Shown: one piece after another, positions 8,566 to 17,091 of the stretch
Numbering within the stretch: position 1 is the first letter of the stretch
Layout of the letters: the number at the start of each line of letters is the position of its first letter
Origin: Planctomycetota bacterium
GTDB lineage: Bacteria; Planctomycetota; Planctomycetia; Gemmatales; Gemmataceae
Direction of reading: 5' to 3'
Length of the DNA: 32,650 nucleotides
Assembly (NCBI GenBank): GCA_016195405.1
Contig: JACPZP010000082.1
Coordinates: forward strand, 1 to 32,650
Position numbers and translations under genes: made by a program
The notes under the pieces: model-generated
Database searches by the model: none
What the model was told of the DNA's origin: nothing
The model's input: only the letters and a program-made list of their open reading frames with translations

Positions 8566-10347
8566 TTAACGCGCGGCTTCGATCTTGACCACGATACACG
8601 TGATGTTGTCGCCGTGGCCTTCCGGCTCCAAGGCGGAGGGTAGGCGTTGCAATGCATCGGCGGCGTCGGAAAGTTGCACGGCAAGCTTGTCAGCCGGCAT
8701 CTGCCGGTGCGCGCGGACAAGCCGGGCAAGCGCGGCGGGCTCGAGAAAGGCCCCTTCCTCCACGAGGCCGTCGCTGCACAAGATGACTATGTCTCCCGGC
8801 AGCAACGGCCAGCGCGAAACTGCGGGATGATTGTTTTCGTCCAATACGCTGATCTCCCCCTCGGGAGTGATGCTGCAACCGCCAATGCATTCGCGCAAGG
8901 CCTTGGCGACAGAGCCTAGCTCACGAACTTCTTCCGGCGGGGTGCCGGCCGCCAACATGCCCGAGCCCAAGTCGCCGTCCACAGTCAACTGTTCGAGACC
9001 CGCATCGCTGTAGAGGTACGCCCGGCTATCGCCCATGTTGGCCAACTCGAGATGCCGGCCTTCAAGCCATCCGGCGAGCAACGTGGTCCCCATGAGATCG
9101 GTCCCCTCGAGAAGCTGGTCGCGATAGCCCTTCTCCAGCGCCCAGTCGACCAGCGTCCGCGCGGCCCGGCCGCATACCTCGGTGATCTTATGCGGGAAAT
9201 CAATTTCATTGCCGCCTGACTGAAAACTGTTTTCAACCATGACGGTGGTGATGAGGCTCGCAAGGGCGCCGCTGCCGATGTCGCACGTGCTGACGCCGTC
9301 GGCCACTGCAAGCAGCGCCCGCGCCGGCGCGGTGAATGCGCGTACGAGAACGTGGTCCTCGTTGCTCCGGCACAGGACGTCTTTGCTTCGGCCCGTGCGT
9401 GTGTGCTGTCCGATTTCCCATTGAATCGGGGCGGCGGATTTCTTGCGGTTGGTCGCGCGGGAGCAGGCGTCTTGGAGCGCCAACAGAAAGTCGCGCGGCC
9501 CCGCCCATCGATCCGCTGCCGCAAGGTTCACGCCCCGCTCGAGAACGGGCGCGATGCCGAAAGATAGGTCGGGACGGTAGACCCTCAGCGGCGGGATCTG
9601 ATGGGCGAAAGCGTCTAACCCCGCGCCGGGAAAACCCTCCGGCAGGAGGTTCGCAATCCAATAATAGGCGAACATGGCGAGATGAAAGACATCGGTGGCC
9701 GGACCCAGGTCCTTTTCCAGAAAGCCGGTTATTTCCGGCGCCGCGAAGGCTGTTTGAATCGACAGTTCCTCCGGCAGTTGACCGGAGCGGAACAGAGCCA
9801 AATCGAGATTGAGAATGCGCAGCTCGCCGTCGGCCATTTGCTCGACGAACGTGGGATCGAAGTTGAGCCAGACCAAACCCGTAGCGTGCAACGTCTCAAC
9901 GGCCCGGCAAAGCGGCGCCAGCGCGGCCAGAAGGCGGTTCAGGTGTGCCAGAACATCTTCAGACGGTGGCAGGGACCACGGGGTAAAGTCGCTGCCGTTT
10001 GCTTCGACCATGACCCAGGCGCCGCTTTCCTGTTCAACCACGCGACACGGCGCCAAACAAGGTAGCTCGGTCGCCTGGCGTGTGCGAAGCCCTTGCAGCC
10101 AACGCGACAACTGGTTCCGCGCGATCCAGTGCACGCGCCAGGCTTTATCTTCACCGTCTAGCTTGATCCAAGCTTCCGGCCGGCGCAGGCTTTCGCGCTG
10201 CTCCCGGGTCAGATCGACATCGCGCTTTGGAAGAGGGCACGGGGAATTTGGAAGATCAGGGCTCGGTTGCTTCAGGTCGGCGTTGCAATGATCGCAAAAC
10301 TCCACGTCCTGGGAAGTTTCGCCGCAGAGCGAACAGACGACTGGCAT
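8566..10347 (-). CDS. Zinc-ribbon / pseudokinase / PP2C-type protein phosphatase fusion
   Basis: A 593-residue, three-part protein. (1) Residues 1-25 are a zinc ribbon with C5, C8, C18 and C21. (2) Residues about 60-295 look like a Ser/Thr kinase fold with decayed motifs. The usual HRDxKxxN loop is replaced by LVWLNFDPTFV (158-168), the DFG position reads LNLDLALF, while AAPEI (202-206) and the following Asp (D219) remain. It is probably a pseudokinase. (3) Residues about 310-592 are PP2C (PPM) with the metal-site motifs RSNED (327-331), ADG (349-351), GDSRAY (439-444), SDG (525-527) and GHGDN (577-581), so phosphatase activity is expected. A kinase-like domain regulating a phosphatase in cis is inference. 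The ATG at 10347 has only GGGG upstream. The next gene is divergent. Confidence 0.9.
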   Translation of the reverse strand: MPVVCSLCGETSQDVEFCDHCNADLKQPSPDLPNSPCPLPKRDVDLTREQRESLRRPEAWIKLDGEDKAWRVHWIARNQLSRWLQGLRTRQATELPCLAPCRVVEQESGAWVMVEANGSDFTPWSLPPSEDVLAHLNRLLAALAPLCRAVETLHATGLVWLNFDPTFVEQMADGELRILNLDLALFRSGQLPEELSIQTAFAAPEITGFLEKDLGPATDVFHLAMFAYYWIANLLPEGFPGAGLDAFAHQIPPLRVYRPDLSFGIAPVLERGVNLAAADRWAGPRDFLLALQDACSRATNRKKSAAPIQWEIGQHTRTGRSKDVLCRSNEDHVLVRAFTAPARALLAVADGVSTCDIGSGALASLITTVMVENSFQSGGNEIDFPHKITEVCGRAARTLVDWALEKGYRDQLLEGTDLMGTTLLAGWLEGRHLELANMGDSRAYLYSDAGLEQLTVDGDLGSGMLAAGTPPEEVRELGSVAKALRECIGGCSITPEGEISVLDENNHPAVSRWPLLPGDIVILCSDGLVEEGAFLEPAALARLVRAHRQMPADKLAVQLSDAADALQRLPSALEPEGHGDNITCIVVKIEAAR

Positions 10348-10471
10348 CAGAGAACCCCGGGCCGACGGGATCGCTTTGATCTAAGATTGGAGTAGTTCGC
10401 GTTCAGCTTGAACCGCGCCCCACCAAGAAAATCATATGGCCTGATCTTTCTTTCCGCAATCGTAGGCTTTC

Positions 10472-11434
10472 ATGAACCACCGCGCCTGCATTGTCGTTCC
10501 AGCCGACGATCCTCCGCAGCTTCAGGGCAGCCCGCACCTGGAGCGCCTGCAATCTTATGGCGAGGTGGTCCTGCACGCGAGCCGCCCAGCTTCCAACGCG
10601 GAGAAGATCGAGCGCTGCCTGGGTGCAGTTTGCATGATCAACAGCCGCAGTGCGGTGCAGTGGCCCGGAGCCGTGCTCGAGCGCCTCTCCGCGCTGAAGA
10701 TGATCACGGTTTGCGGCATCGGCACGGATGCCATTGATCTGGAAGCGGCCCGCAGGCTGGACGTGGTCGTCTGCAATATTCCAGGCCGAACCGCGTCGAT
10801 CGTCGCCGAACATGCTTTGGCTCTCATGTTTGCCGTCGCCCGCCAGGCATGGCATCAGACCGACCTCTTGAAAAAAGGCCGCTGGCTGGCCCGCAACCTC
10901 GTTTATTTGCAAGGCAAAACGCTCGGCGTTCTTGGACTGGGATCTATCGGCCGCGAGATGGCGCGATTGGGAACAGCCGTCGGCATGCGGGTTCAGGGAT
11001 GGACGCTGCACCCCACACCCGAGCGCTCGCACGAGCTGGGAATTCCATTGCGTCCGCTGGAGGAGGTGCTGCGGACGTCGGACGTCATCAGCGTGCATCT
11101 CAAGTTAACAGATCAGTCGCGCGGCCTTTTGGGCCGGGGTGAATTCGCGCTGATGAAACCTGGAGCGATATTTGTCAACACCGCAAGGGGAGCGATCGCC
11201 GATGAATCCGCCCTGGTTGACGCGCTCCATTCGGGCCGGCTCGGTGGAGCGGGCATCGACGTATTTGCGGTGGAACCCATTCCCGCTGACCATCCCCTGC
11301 TTCATTGCGAGCAGGTCGTTCTCACGCCGCACATTGCCGACCAGACGTCGGAAGGCATGGATCTCTTGAATGGCGGCGCGGTCGACAACGTGATCGCGTT
11401 CCTGGAAGGAGAGCCGCGCAACCGCGTCGTCTAG
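10472..11434 (+). CDS. D-isomer specific 2-hydroxyacid dehydrogenase (SerA-like)
   Basis: A 320-residue NAD(P)-dependent 2-hydroxyacid dehydrogenase that would interconvert 2-hydroxy and 2-keto acids. The nucleotide-binding motif is GLGSIG (155-160). The catalytic residues are Arg239 (NTARGAI), Glu268 (AVEPIP) and His287 (LTPHIAD). It has the length of the short family members without the ACT domain of long SerA, so it need not make serine. At the end of the second Rossmann strand (VQGWTLH, about 174-180) there is no Asp or Arg where cofactor choice is usually set. The ATG at 10472 has a poor ribosome site. It is transcribed away from the phosphatase gene and ends at a large inverted repeat shared with a convergent gene. 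The substrate cannot be read from the sequence. Confidence 0.9.
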   Translation: MNHRACIVVPADDPPQLQGSPHLERLQSYGEVVLHASRPASNAEKIERCLGAVCMINSRSAVQWPGAVLERLSALKMITVCGIGTDAIDLEAARRLDVVVCNIPGRTASIVAEHALALMFAVARQAWHQTDLLKKGRWLARNLVYLQGKTLGVLGLGSIGREMARLGTAVGMRVQGWTLHPTPERSHELGIPLRPLEEVLRTSDVISVHLKLTDQSRGLLGRGEFALMKPGAIFVNTARGAIADESALVDALHSGRLGGAGIDVFAVEPIPADHPLLHCEQVVLTPHIADQTSEGMDLLNGGAVDNVIAFLEGEPRNRVV

Positions 11435-11444
11435 TCGATTGCAC

Positions 11445-11525
11445 AAGTAGTAGGTCCGGCGAGTAGTAGGTCCGGCGAGCCGAGCCGGACCCCGATCGCT
11501 TCAAGTTCGGCTCGGCTCGCCGGAC
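11445..11525. repeat. Direct duplication plus 20-nt inverted repeat between convergent genes
   Basis: A 16-nt segment (AGTAGTAGGTCCGGCG) occurs twice in a row from about 11446. It runs into an inverted repeat with arms at 11470-11489 and 11506-11525 (19 of 20 positions pair, core GTCCGGCGAGCCGAGCCGG). The loop is 16 nt. The element fills the gap between the stop of the plus-strand dehydrogenase (11434) and the stop of the minus-strand zinc-ribbon gene (11530), so it could end transcription from both sides. No long T tract follows either arm. Confidence 0.9.
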
Positions 11526-11529
11526 TTAC

Positions 11530-12657
11530 TTAGCCTTCTTTGGCGATCTCGCGGGCGTTAAAGGAAACGCCGATAACAGTCGTGGCGGAGATGGAATTGC
11601 CGCGGACATTGACAAAGCCGCGCCGCACCTGAATGCGCCACAGGAGGGGATCCGGGGAGTTTGCCAGTCTCCTGAGTTCGGCCTTGTCAGTCTTGGGGTT
11701 GAGCGGATAAGTGGTAATGCGAATGGTCTCCTCTTGGCCAGGACCGATGTCGCCGGCAAAGTCGTCGATGTCCGGCGGGCCCTCCCGATCGGCAAAGCTC
11801 CCGTAGTAACGTCGGTTGCTGCCGGCATCGAGAAACGTGTAATTGGCGCCTCCCTTGGCCGCGTTCTTTTCGGGTAGGTCAAGAAAGTCGTCCGAAATCG
11901 GGTTGAACAGTGTATCGCGAGACAGATTCCTCATTTTAAGGTGGAGCACCAAGTTCCCCGCGCGCGTCAGATGGACTTTGACCGGCGTGACTTCGAGATC
12001 GCCGACACGGATCGAATGTGCCAAGCGCGTCTTGAGGTGCTCCGGAAGCGGCAAGTCGTGCTTTATCTGTTCGACCTTGCGGGCGCCTTCCTTGGGTTTG
12101 GGGTCGGGAAGGAATTCCAGGGGATGGATGCTGGTCTTGTTCTGAAAGAACAGCAGATAAACGATGACCCCGGTGGCCAGAAGGGAATACGGAACCAAGA
12201 AGATCAACAGGTTGGCGGCTAGCATGCTCCTTTTTTTCTGAACGCGCGGAGCCCCGAGAGTTGCAGCGGTCTCGTCAGCCGGTTCCATGGCATGTTCGAA
12301 CTTAGGGGCCTCCGTGGAAACCGCTTCTTGCGGCGTGTCATACCAAGGCGGCTCCGCCGATTCGAGCGGGTCGTGCCGGGCAGCCTCCGGTATCTCGATC
12401 TTGGGCGGAGGCGCGCCGGCGCCGAATAGATCGTCGGACGGTTCCGGCGGCGAAAAGATGCTGTCGCTTTCTGTCTTTTCCGGCAAGCCGCCGATTTCAG
12501 GCTCGGCAAGCTTGGGAGACTGCTGCTGCTGGGGCGCGTCGAATTCGGTCTGCACGATCGCCTGACAATGGGGACAGTGGACCTGGCTGCCAAGATGCTC
12601 CGTGCTGATCGCCATGATCTGGCCGCAGCGGCCGCACTGCATCGTCACCGTTTCCAT
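11530..12657 (-). CDS. Zinc-ribbon membrane protein of unknown function
   Basis: A 375-residue protein when started at the ATG at 12657; an in-frame ATG at 12642 (MQCGRC) is equally possible. It has an N-terminal zinc ribbon (C8, C11, C28, C31), a long Pro/Glu/Ser-rich disordered linker (about 40-140), one membrane helix (about 145-171, AANLLIFLVPYSLLATGVIV), and a C-terminal domain of about 200 residues. That domain has beta-sandwich character ('LEVTPVKVHLTR', 'LVLHLKMRNLSRDTLFNP') like proteins that bind or modify ligands outside the membrane. The ribbon-linker-helix-sandwich layout is common in planctomycete hypothetical proteins. It follows the small membrane protein and the aminotransferase fusion on the same strand, with gaps of 99 and 26 nt. 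Function not recognised. Confidence 0.8.
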   Translation of the reverse strand: METVTMQCGRCGQIMAISTEHLGSQVHCPHCQAIVQTEFDAPQQQQSPKLAEPEIGGLPEKTESDSIFSPPEPSDDLFGAGAPPPKIEIPEAARHDPLESAEPPWYDTPQEAVSTEAPKFEHAMEPADETAATLGAPRVQKKRSMLAANLLIFLVPYSLLATGVIVYLLFFQNKTSIHPLEFLPDPKPKEGARKVEQIKHDLPLPEHLKTRLAHSIRVGDLEVTPVKVHLTRAGNLVLHLKMRNLSRDTLFNPISDDFLDLPEKNAAKGGANYTFLDAGSNRRYYGSFADREGPPDIDDFAGDIGPGQEETIRITTYPLNPKTDKAELRRLANSPDPLLWRIQVRRGFVNVRGNSISATTVIGVSFNAREIAKEG

Positions 12658-12756
12658 GCTCAGGCAAGCTCCACGCAAGGGGCGAACGATGGAATTCTAA
12701 AGCGCCGTTCAGACGGAGTCCATGGAAACGCCACATGCCTCTTTCCGGGCCAAATC

Positions 12757-12948
12757 CTAGCCGGGCCAAATCCAGTAGAGACTTACCGCCAGGCACAGGA
12801 GCACGCCAAGGATGATCCACCACGGATGCTGGGAAGGGCCATCGTCGCCCGCATCCTCGTAGCCGGCAGAATCGTCATTCGCGTCGTCTACGGGGTCTGG
12901 ATACTCCCGCGGATCGAGGCTCTGATGATCGTCGTCGCGGATCGGCAT
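12757..12948 (-). CDS. Small acidic single-pass membrane protein
   Basis: A 63-residue protein. The first 40 residues are rich in Asp (DDDHQSLDPREYPDPVDDAND). The rest forms one membrane helix ending at the C-terminus (WWIILGVLLCLAVSLYWIW). It starts 26 nt after the stop of the GNAT/aminotransferase gene on the same strand, so it is likely part of that transcript. The layout is like small tail-anchored planctomycete proteins. No ribosome-binding site is obvious. A 13-nt direct duplication (12745-12757 and 12761-12773) spans the stop codon. Function unknown. Confidence 0.6.
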   Translation of the reverse strand: MPIRDDDHQSLDPREYPDPVDDANDDSAGYEDAGDDGPSQHPWWIILGVLLCLAVSLYWIWPG

Positions 12949-12974
12949 GGGACACGAAGAGAGCTAGACGGAAG

Positions 12975-14657
12975 CTAGATGGCGGCCAGGAAAGCCCGCT
13001 TGGCCAGCCAGGTCTCCAGCTTGTCGAACAGCCGGGCGACCATGTCCCAATGGACGGGCCCCATCGTGGCGATCTGCACGAAACGTCGTCGCGACAGATA
13101 GGCGCTCTCGCCCCCAATCGCATAGCCGAACAGACGGCAGCGGTTGACGAAAGACTCCGACGAATCTTCGCCGGGCGGGGAGAACGTAGTAACCACCGGA
13201 CAAGAATTCTCCTCGGCAGCAAGCGGGGCCAAGTCCAAGCGGCGCAGGGTCTGGCGGACGCGAACACCCAACTCATGGTAGCGGGCATAACTAGCCTGGG
13301 CTTTTCGTGGCGTGGCGTATTCTTGCAAGGCGGTTTCGAGTGCGGCAAGGATTGGCGAGGGAAACGTGTAACATGGCCCATCGCTTTCCAAGGCGGCACG
13401 CAAGTCCAAATAGCTCGGAATGGCCGTGCGATCCAAACCCGCCAACGCGGCGCGGTCAGCGAAGATCAGGGCGGCGCCCGCATAGGAACCGAGCGACTTC
13501 CCGGTGGCTCCGGAGGCGAGAAAGACCTGGCTGAGGTCCAGAGTAACCGCTCCCAGGCTGCTGATACAGTCGACGCAGACACGCACGCCATGTTTGCGTG
13601 CGATCCGCACCAGCCCCGGCATGTCATTGATGACGCCGGTGCTTGATTCCTGATGCACCCCCCACACCCAGCTTCCTCTTGGTTCGGTTGCCAGGGCGGC
13701 GTCAATCTGGTCGAGGTCCCAAGCCGCTCCCCAGGACCAGGTCAACAAGCGCGGCGTCAAGCCGAATCGCGTGGCCTGCCGGGCGAGGCGCTCGCCGAAT
13801 TCGCCGTTGATCAACAATACTCCGGCGCCGCAGGCGCCCTTGGACTGACGCTGGCCGGCAGCAAGAGTGGCGGCAATGGTCTCGTTGGCCAGGGTGCCGC
13901 TGCCGTTGAGTACGGCCACGTCGCGACCGCCAACGATGTCCCCGAGCAACTTGCGCGTCGCCATGAAACGCCGAATGAACTCCGGTCCGCGATGATAAAT
14001 CGGTGGTTCGCCGAAGGCTTCACGCACCGCGCACGACACCGTCACTGGTCCGGGCAGCAAGCAGATCGGCTCAGCCTTCACGGGGCTTAGCTTGCCGAGA
14101 TGCTCTTCCCACATGCGCTTCAAGTGCTGCACGCGCTCGGGGAGTTGGCCGATTGGCAACACCATGGGAACGAAGGCTGCATTTCCGCAAGGCACGGCCG
14201 GCCCGAGGGGAACGAGGCCGAGGCGCTCGTAAAGGGGAACGCGGTCCGCAACGCCGGAGATGAACAGGTGGGTGTAGTCGTTTTTGTTGGCGTACTCATA
14301 AAGAGACCAAATGAGTCCGAAGAACATGGTGCTGTTGCGCTCGCCGGGCTCGATGGCGAGCAAGCGCACTTCGAGGGGGCGGATGCCGGGGCGCGTGAGA
14401 ATTGCGGGATCCGGAAGGCGGTCGGCGACGGAGAAGGGCGGCTCATCGTGGGCACTGACCATGCCGACGACACGCTCTTCGCGGAGGACGACGAGATAGG
14501 AATTCTTATGGTGGAACTTGTCGACGAGTAGGCCGCTGTCTGTGGAGTGGTGCTGCGGAATTTCCTCCACAAAAGTGCGGTGGTTGAGGCGGTGAATCTG
14601 CTCGAACTCCTGCGTGGTGTCCGCCCGCTTGAAGAGGTAATTGCCTACGCGCAACAT
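12975..14657 (-). CDS. Fusion of GNAT-like acyltransferase and class V aminotransferase
   Basis: A 560-residue protein. The ATG at 14657 is chosen because GGAGGT lies 9 nt upstream. Residues about 1-185 resemble N-acyl-amino-acid-synthase/GNAT proteins (HRLNHRTFVEEIPQHH, then LVVLREERVVGMVS and ISGVADRVPLYERLGLVPLG). Residues about 195-555 are a PLP-dependent class V (fold type I) aminotransferase: LPGPVTVS, NGSGTLANE (phosphate binding, about 251-259), CVDCISSLG with Asp363, and the likely PLP lysine K387 in SGATGKSLGSYAG. This half is close in type to alanine-glyoxylate/serine-pyruvate aminotransferases. The acyltransferase could modify the amine made or used by the aminotransferase (inference). 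Two membrane-protein genes follow. The substrate is unknown. Confidence 0.87.
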   Translation of the reverse strand: MLRVGNYLFKRADTTQEFEQIHRLNHRTFVEEIPQHHSTDSGLLVDKFHHKNSYLVVLREERVVGMVSAHDEPPFSVADRLPDPAILTRPGIRPLEVRLLAIEPGERNSTMFFGLIWSLYEYANKNDYTHLFISGVADRVPLYERLGLVPLGPAVPCGNAAFVPMVLPIGQLPERVQHLKRMWEEHLGKLSPVKAEPICLLPGPVTVSCAVREAFGEPPIYHRGPEFIRRFMATRKLLGDIVGGRDVAVLNGSGTLANETIAATLAAGQRQSKGACGAGVLLINGEFGERLARQATRFGLTPRLLTWSWGAAWDLDQIDAALATEPRGSWVWGVHQESSTGVINDMPGLVRIARKHGVRVCVDCISSLGAVTLDLSQVFLASGATGKSLGSYAGAALIFADRAALAGLDRTAIPSYLDLRAALESDGPCYTFPSPILAALETALQEYATPRKAQASYARYHELGVRVRQTLRRLDLAPLAAEENSCPVVTTFSPPGEDSSESFVNRCRLFGYAIGGESAYLSRRRFVQIATMGPVHWDMVARLFDKLETWLAKRAFLAAI

Positions 14658-15015
14658 CCTGGACCACCTCCGAAGGTGCTGCAGCGGGACGACCCGCATC
14701 ATAAGGGAGGGGAGAGTTCCCCGTGGTCCGCAACAATCCGCCCTCACAAATCCGCTCAGGCACCTCTAGCAGAGGTTACAAATCCCCGGCACGGTTTGCA
14801 AGAACCTCGGTGCGGGTGTGTGGGAATTTATTCGGAGAATTAGGTTAAACCTTGGCGTTTTTACGAGGAAAAGCTTGCCTCGGCAAGACTGCCATTCCCG
14901 CGGACCATCCAGCGCACTAGGATTGCACCGAGACGGTGCTTGACCTCGCTTCCAAGTTCACGTGGGGAATTTGGGAAAGATAATTGCGTTGGAGCGCCAT
15001 TTCGGAGAACTTTCC
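14658..15015. other. Divergent intergenic region, no gene seen
   Basis: This 358-nt stretch separates two divergent genes and should hold both promoters. I see the strong GGAGGT ribosome site of the minus-strand gene near its left end. A short hairpin CTTGC-CTCG-GCAAG lies about 14873-14886. GGAG at 15003-15006 serves the plus-strand gene. No convincing -35/-10 pair or coding frame was found. Confidence 0.5.
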
Positions 15016-15936
15016 ATGCCAACTCCGGCGGTGATCGCCACTTGGCCGTTCGGACAAATCGCCGTGCGCGCGGCGCTCCCCGTGGTGCAAAAAGGCCGGC
15101 CGGCGCTGGACGCCGCCATCGCCGGCGCCCAAGCCGTTGAGGACGATGGGACGACCCACTCCGTTGGCTTCGGCGGCCTGGCCAACAGCATCGGCAATGT
15201 CAGCCTCGATGCCTGCGTTATGGAAGGCCGGACGCTCGGATGCGGGGCCGTCGCGGGTGTCGAAAATGTCCGCCACGTCGCTTCCTTGGCCCGGCGTGTC
15301 ATGGAGCGAACACCGCACTTGTTTCTCGTCGGCGAGGGCGCCCGGCTCTTCGCGGTGCAGCAAGGCTTCCCTTTGGAATCGTTGAATACACCGGAGAGCG
15401 TCACCGCGTGGTACAAGCGCCGCCCGCGCCCCAAGCCCGAGAGGCCGGCGCCGCGAGGGACTGCGCAGCTGCGTGCCCACCCTTTGAGTCACGATACGGT
15501 GACCGTGCTTGCGCTCGATCAAAAGGGCTCTCTGGGCGGCGCGTGCACGACTTCCGGCTTGGCGCATAAGCTGCCGGGCCGCGTCGGTGACTCTCCGATC
15601 ATCGGCGCGGGATTGTACGTCGACGACACGGCCGGCGCCGCAGGCGCCACCGGCGTCGGTGAGGAGATTATTCGCATCGGTGGCAGCTTCTTTGTCGTCG
15701 AGCAAATGCGCGCGGGGCGAACGCCGCAAGAAGCTTGTGAAAACGCGGTGCGTCGGGTGAACGCGCTCGCGGTTCGCCGCGGAGTGCATCCCGCTCAGGT
15801 CGCGTTCCTCGCTCTGGATGTGAAAGGACGAGTCGGCGCCGCCTGCACCACCGACACCAATTTCCAGTACGCTACGAACAAGGGCGAAAAAGTCGAGTTG
15901 AACAAGGCGCGTGAAATCGGCGTCGAGACAAGGTAA
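15016..15936 (+). CDS. N(4)-(beta-N-acetylglucosaminyl)-L-asparaginase / isoaspartyl peptidase-like Ntn hydrolase
   Basis: A 306-residue Ntn hydrolase of the glycosylasparaginase/isoaspartyl-peptidase family. These enzymes are made as a precursor that cuts itself, freeing a Thr as nucleophile. The cleavage site is visible as SHD-T (Thr161 in HDTVTVLALD). It is followed by the family patterns GACTTSGLAHKLPGRVGDSP and GAGLYVDDTAGAAGATGVGE. The ATG at 15016 is preferred over an upstream GTG at 14962 because GGAG lies 9 nt before it and the protein then begins at the family's usual point (ATWPFGQIAV). No clear signal peptide remains. The pepP gene begins 8 nt after the stop, so both are probably in one transcript with a peptide/amino-acid salvage role (inference). 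Confidence 0.9.
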   Translation: MPTPAVIATWPFGQIAVRAALPVVQKGRPALDAAIAGAQAVEDDGTTHSVGFGGLANSIGNVSLDACVMEGRTLGCGAVAGVENVRHVASLARRVMERTPHLFLVGEGARLFAVQQGFPLESLNTPESVTAWYKRRPRPKPERPAPRGTAQLRAHPLSHDTVTVLALDQKGSLGGACTTSGLAHKLPGRVGDSPIIGAGLYVDDTAGAAGATGVGEEIIRIGGSFFVVEQMRAGRTPQEACENAVRRVNALAVRRGVHPAQVAFLALDVKGRVGAACTTDTNFQYATNKGEKVELNKAREIGVETR

Positions 15937-15944
15937 GCCGCTGT

Positions 15945-17084
15945 ATGAGCGAACATCCGAAGCGCCGCGAACGGCTAATTCAGCAGATCGTGTCGGAAGG
16001 CATCGATGCCGTTCTCGTGAGCAACCCTGTCAATGTCACCTATCTCACAGGCTTCACCGGCGACAGCAGCCATCTTGTTGTAAGCGCCGCGAAGACGGTA
16101 CTGATCAGCGACGGCCGTTTCACCGAACAGCTTGCTGAGGAATGTCCGGGGCTCGAGTGCCACATTCGACCACCGTCGCAGCCGGTGATCGAAGCGAGCG
16201 CGCAAGTGCTTGGCAGTCTTGGCGTGGCCAAGGTCGGCGTCGAAAGCGGCCATCTCACCATCGCCAATTTCGAATCGCTTAAGGAGAAGCTCCGGACGGT
16301 TGCGTGGAAGCTCGGCGGCGACCGCGTTGAACGGCTGCGTCAGACCAAGGATGACGGAGAGGTCGCTGCGATTCGGCGCGCTATACGCGTCGCGCAGACA
16401 GCATTCACCATGTTCCGGGCGATGTTGCGTCCGGCCGACACAGAGAAGGAACTGGCAGATTCATTGGAAATGTACACCCGTCGCGCCGGGGGCGACGAAG
16501 GAGCGTTTCCGAGCATTGTCGCTGTCGGCGCCCGTGCCGCTTTGCCGCACGCGCCGCCGACACCGCGGCGCGTCAGCGAAGCGTCATTAACCCTCATCGA
16601 TTGGGGGGCGAGCGCCGGTGGCTACAAAAGCGACTTGACACGCGTTCTGTTCCCCCATAACAATGCCGGGATTCTTGGAGCGAACGGCGTAGTTCCTTCG
16701 AAGCTGGTCGAGCCCAAGCTCCGCGAAGTATACGCGGTTGTCTTGCGTGCCCAGCTCAAGGCCATCGCCGCCATAAGGCCGGGAGTGAAGACCGGGGCCG
16801 TCGATGCCGCCGCCCGCGGCGTGATTGAGGAGGCCGGCTATGGCGATTACTTCACGCACAGCACCGGTCACGGAATAGGCCTGCAAATCCATGAAGCACC
16901 GTTCCTGCGCGCAGGATTCGAGCAACTCCTCGAGCCGGGCATGGTGGTGACAGTCGAGCCGGGGATATACCTTCCCGGAGTCGCGGGAATCCGGATCGAA
17001 GACGACGTGCTCGTCACGCCCAACGGAAGCGAAGTGTTGACCAGCGTTCCTAAAGACCTTGAGACGTGCATACACGAATTCTGA
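15945..17084 (+). CDS. pepP: Xaa-Pro aminopeptidase (M24 family)
   Basis: A 379-residue M24B metallopeptidase that removes the N-terminal residue before proline. It has a creatinase-like N-terminal domain (about 1-130) and a pita-bread catalytic domain. All five metal ligands are visible: Asp219 (LIDWGAS), Asp230 (KSDLTR), His309 ([12 protein letters not shown]), Glu338 (TVEPGIY) and Glu352 (IRIEDD). A loop of about 20 residues (236-257, [12 protein letters not shown]) is longer than usual. The ATG follows the upstream stop by 8 nt and accB starts 7 nt after its stop. A pepP-accB-accC order is a recurrent planctomycete and also wider bacterial arrangement (pepP/efp near acc genes). Cytoplasmic. 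Confidence 0.95.
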   Translation: MSEHPKRRERLIQQIVSEGIDAVLVSNPVNVTYLTGFTGDSSHLVVSAAKTVLISDGRFTEQLAEECPGLECHIRPPSQPVIEASAQVLGSLGVAKVGVESGHLTIANFESLKEKLRTVAWKLGGDRVERLRQTKDDGEVAAIRRAIRVAQTAFTMFRAMLRPADTEKELADSLEMYTRRAGGDEGAFPSIVAVGARAALPHAPPTPRRVSEASLTLIDWGASAGGYKSDLTRVLFPHNNAGILGANGVVPSKLVEPKLREVYAVVLRAQLKAIAAIRPGVKTGAVDAAARGVIEEAGYGDYFTHSTGHGIGLQIHEAPFLRAGFEQLLEPGMVVTVEPGIYLPGVAGIRIEDDVLVTPNGSEVLTSVPKDLETCIHEF

Positions 17085-17091
17085 GGTTCCC

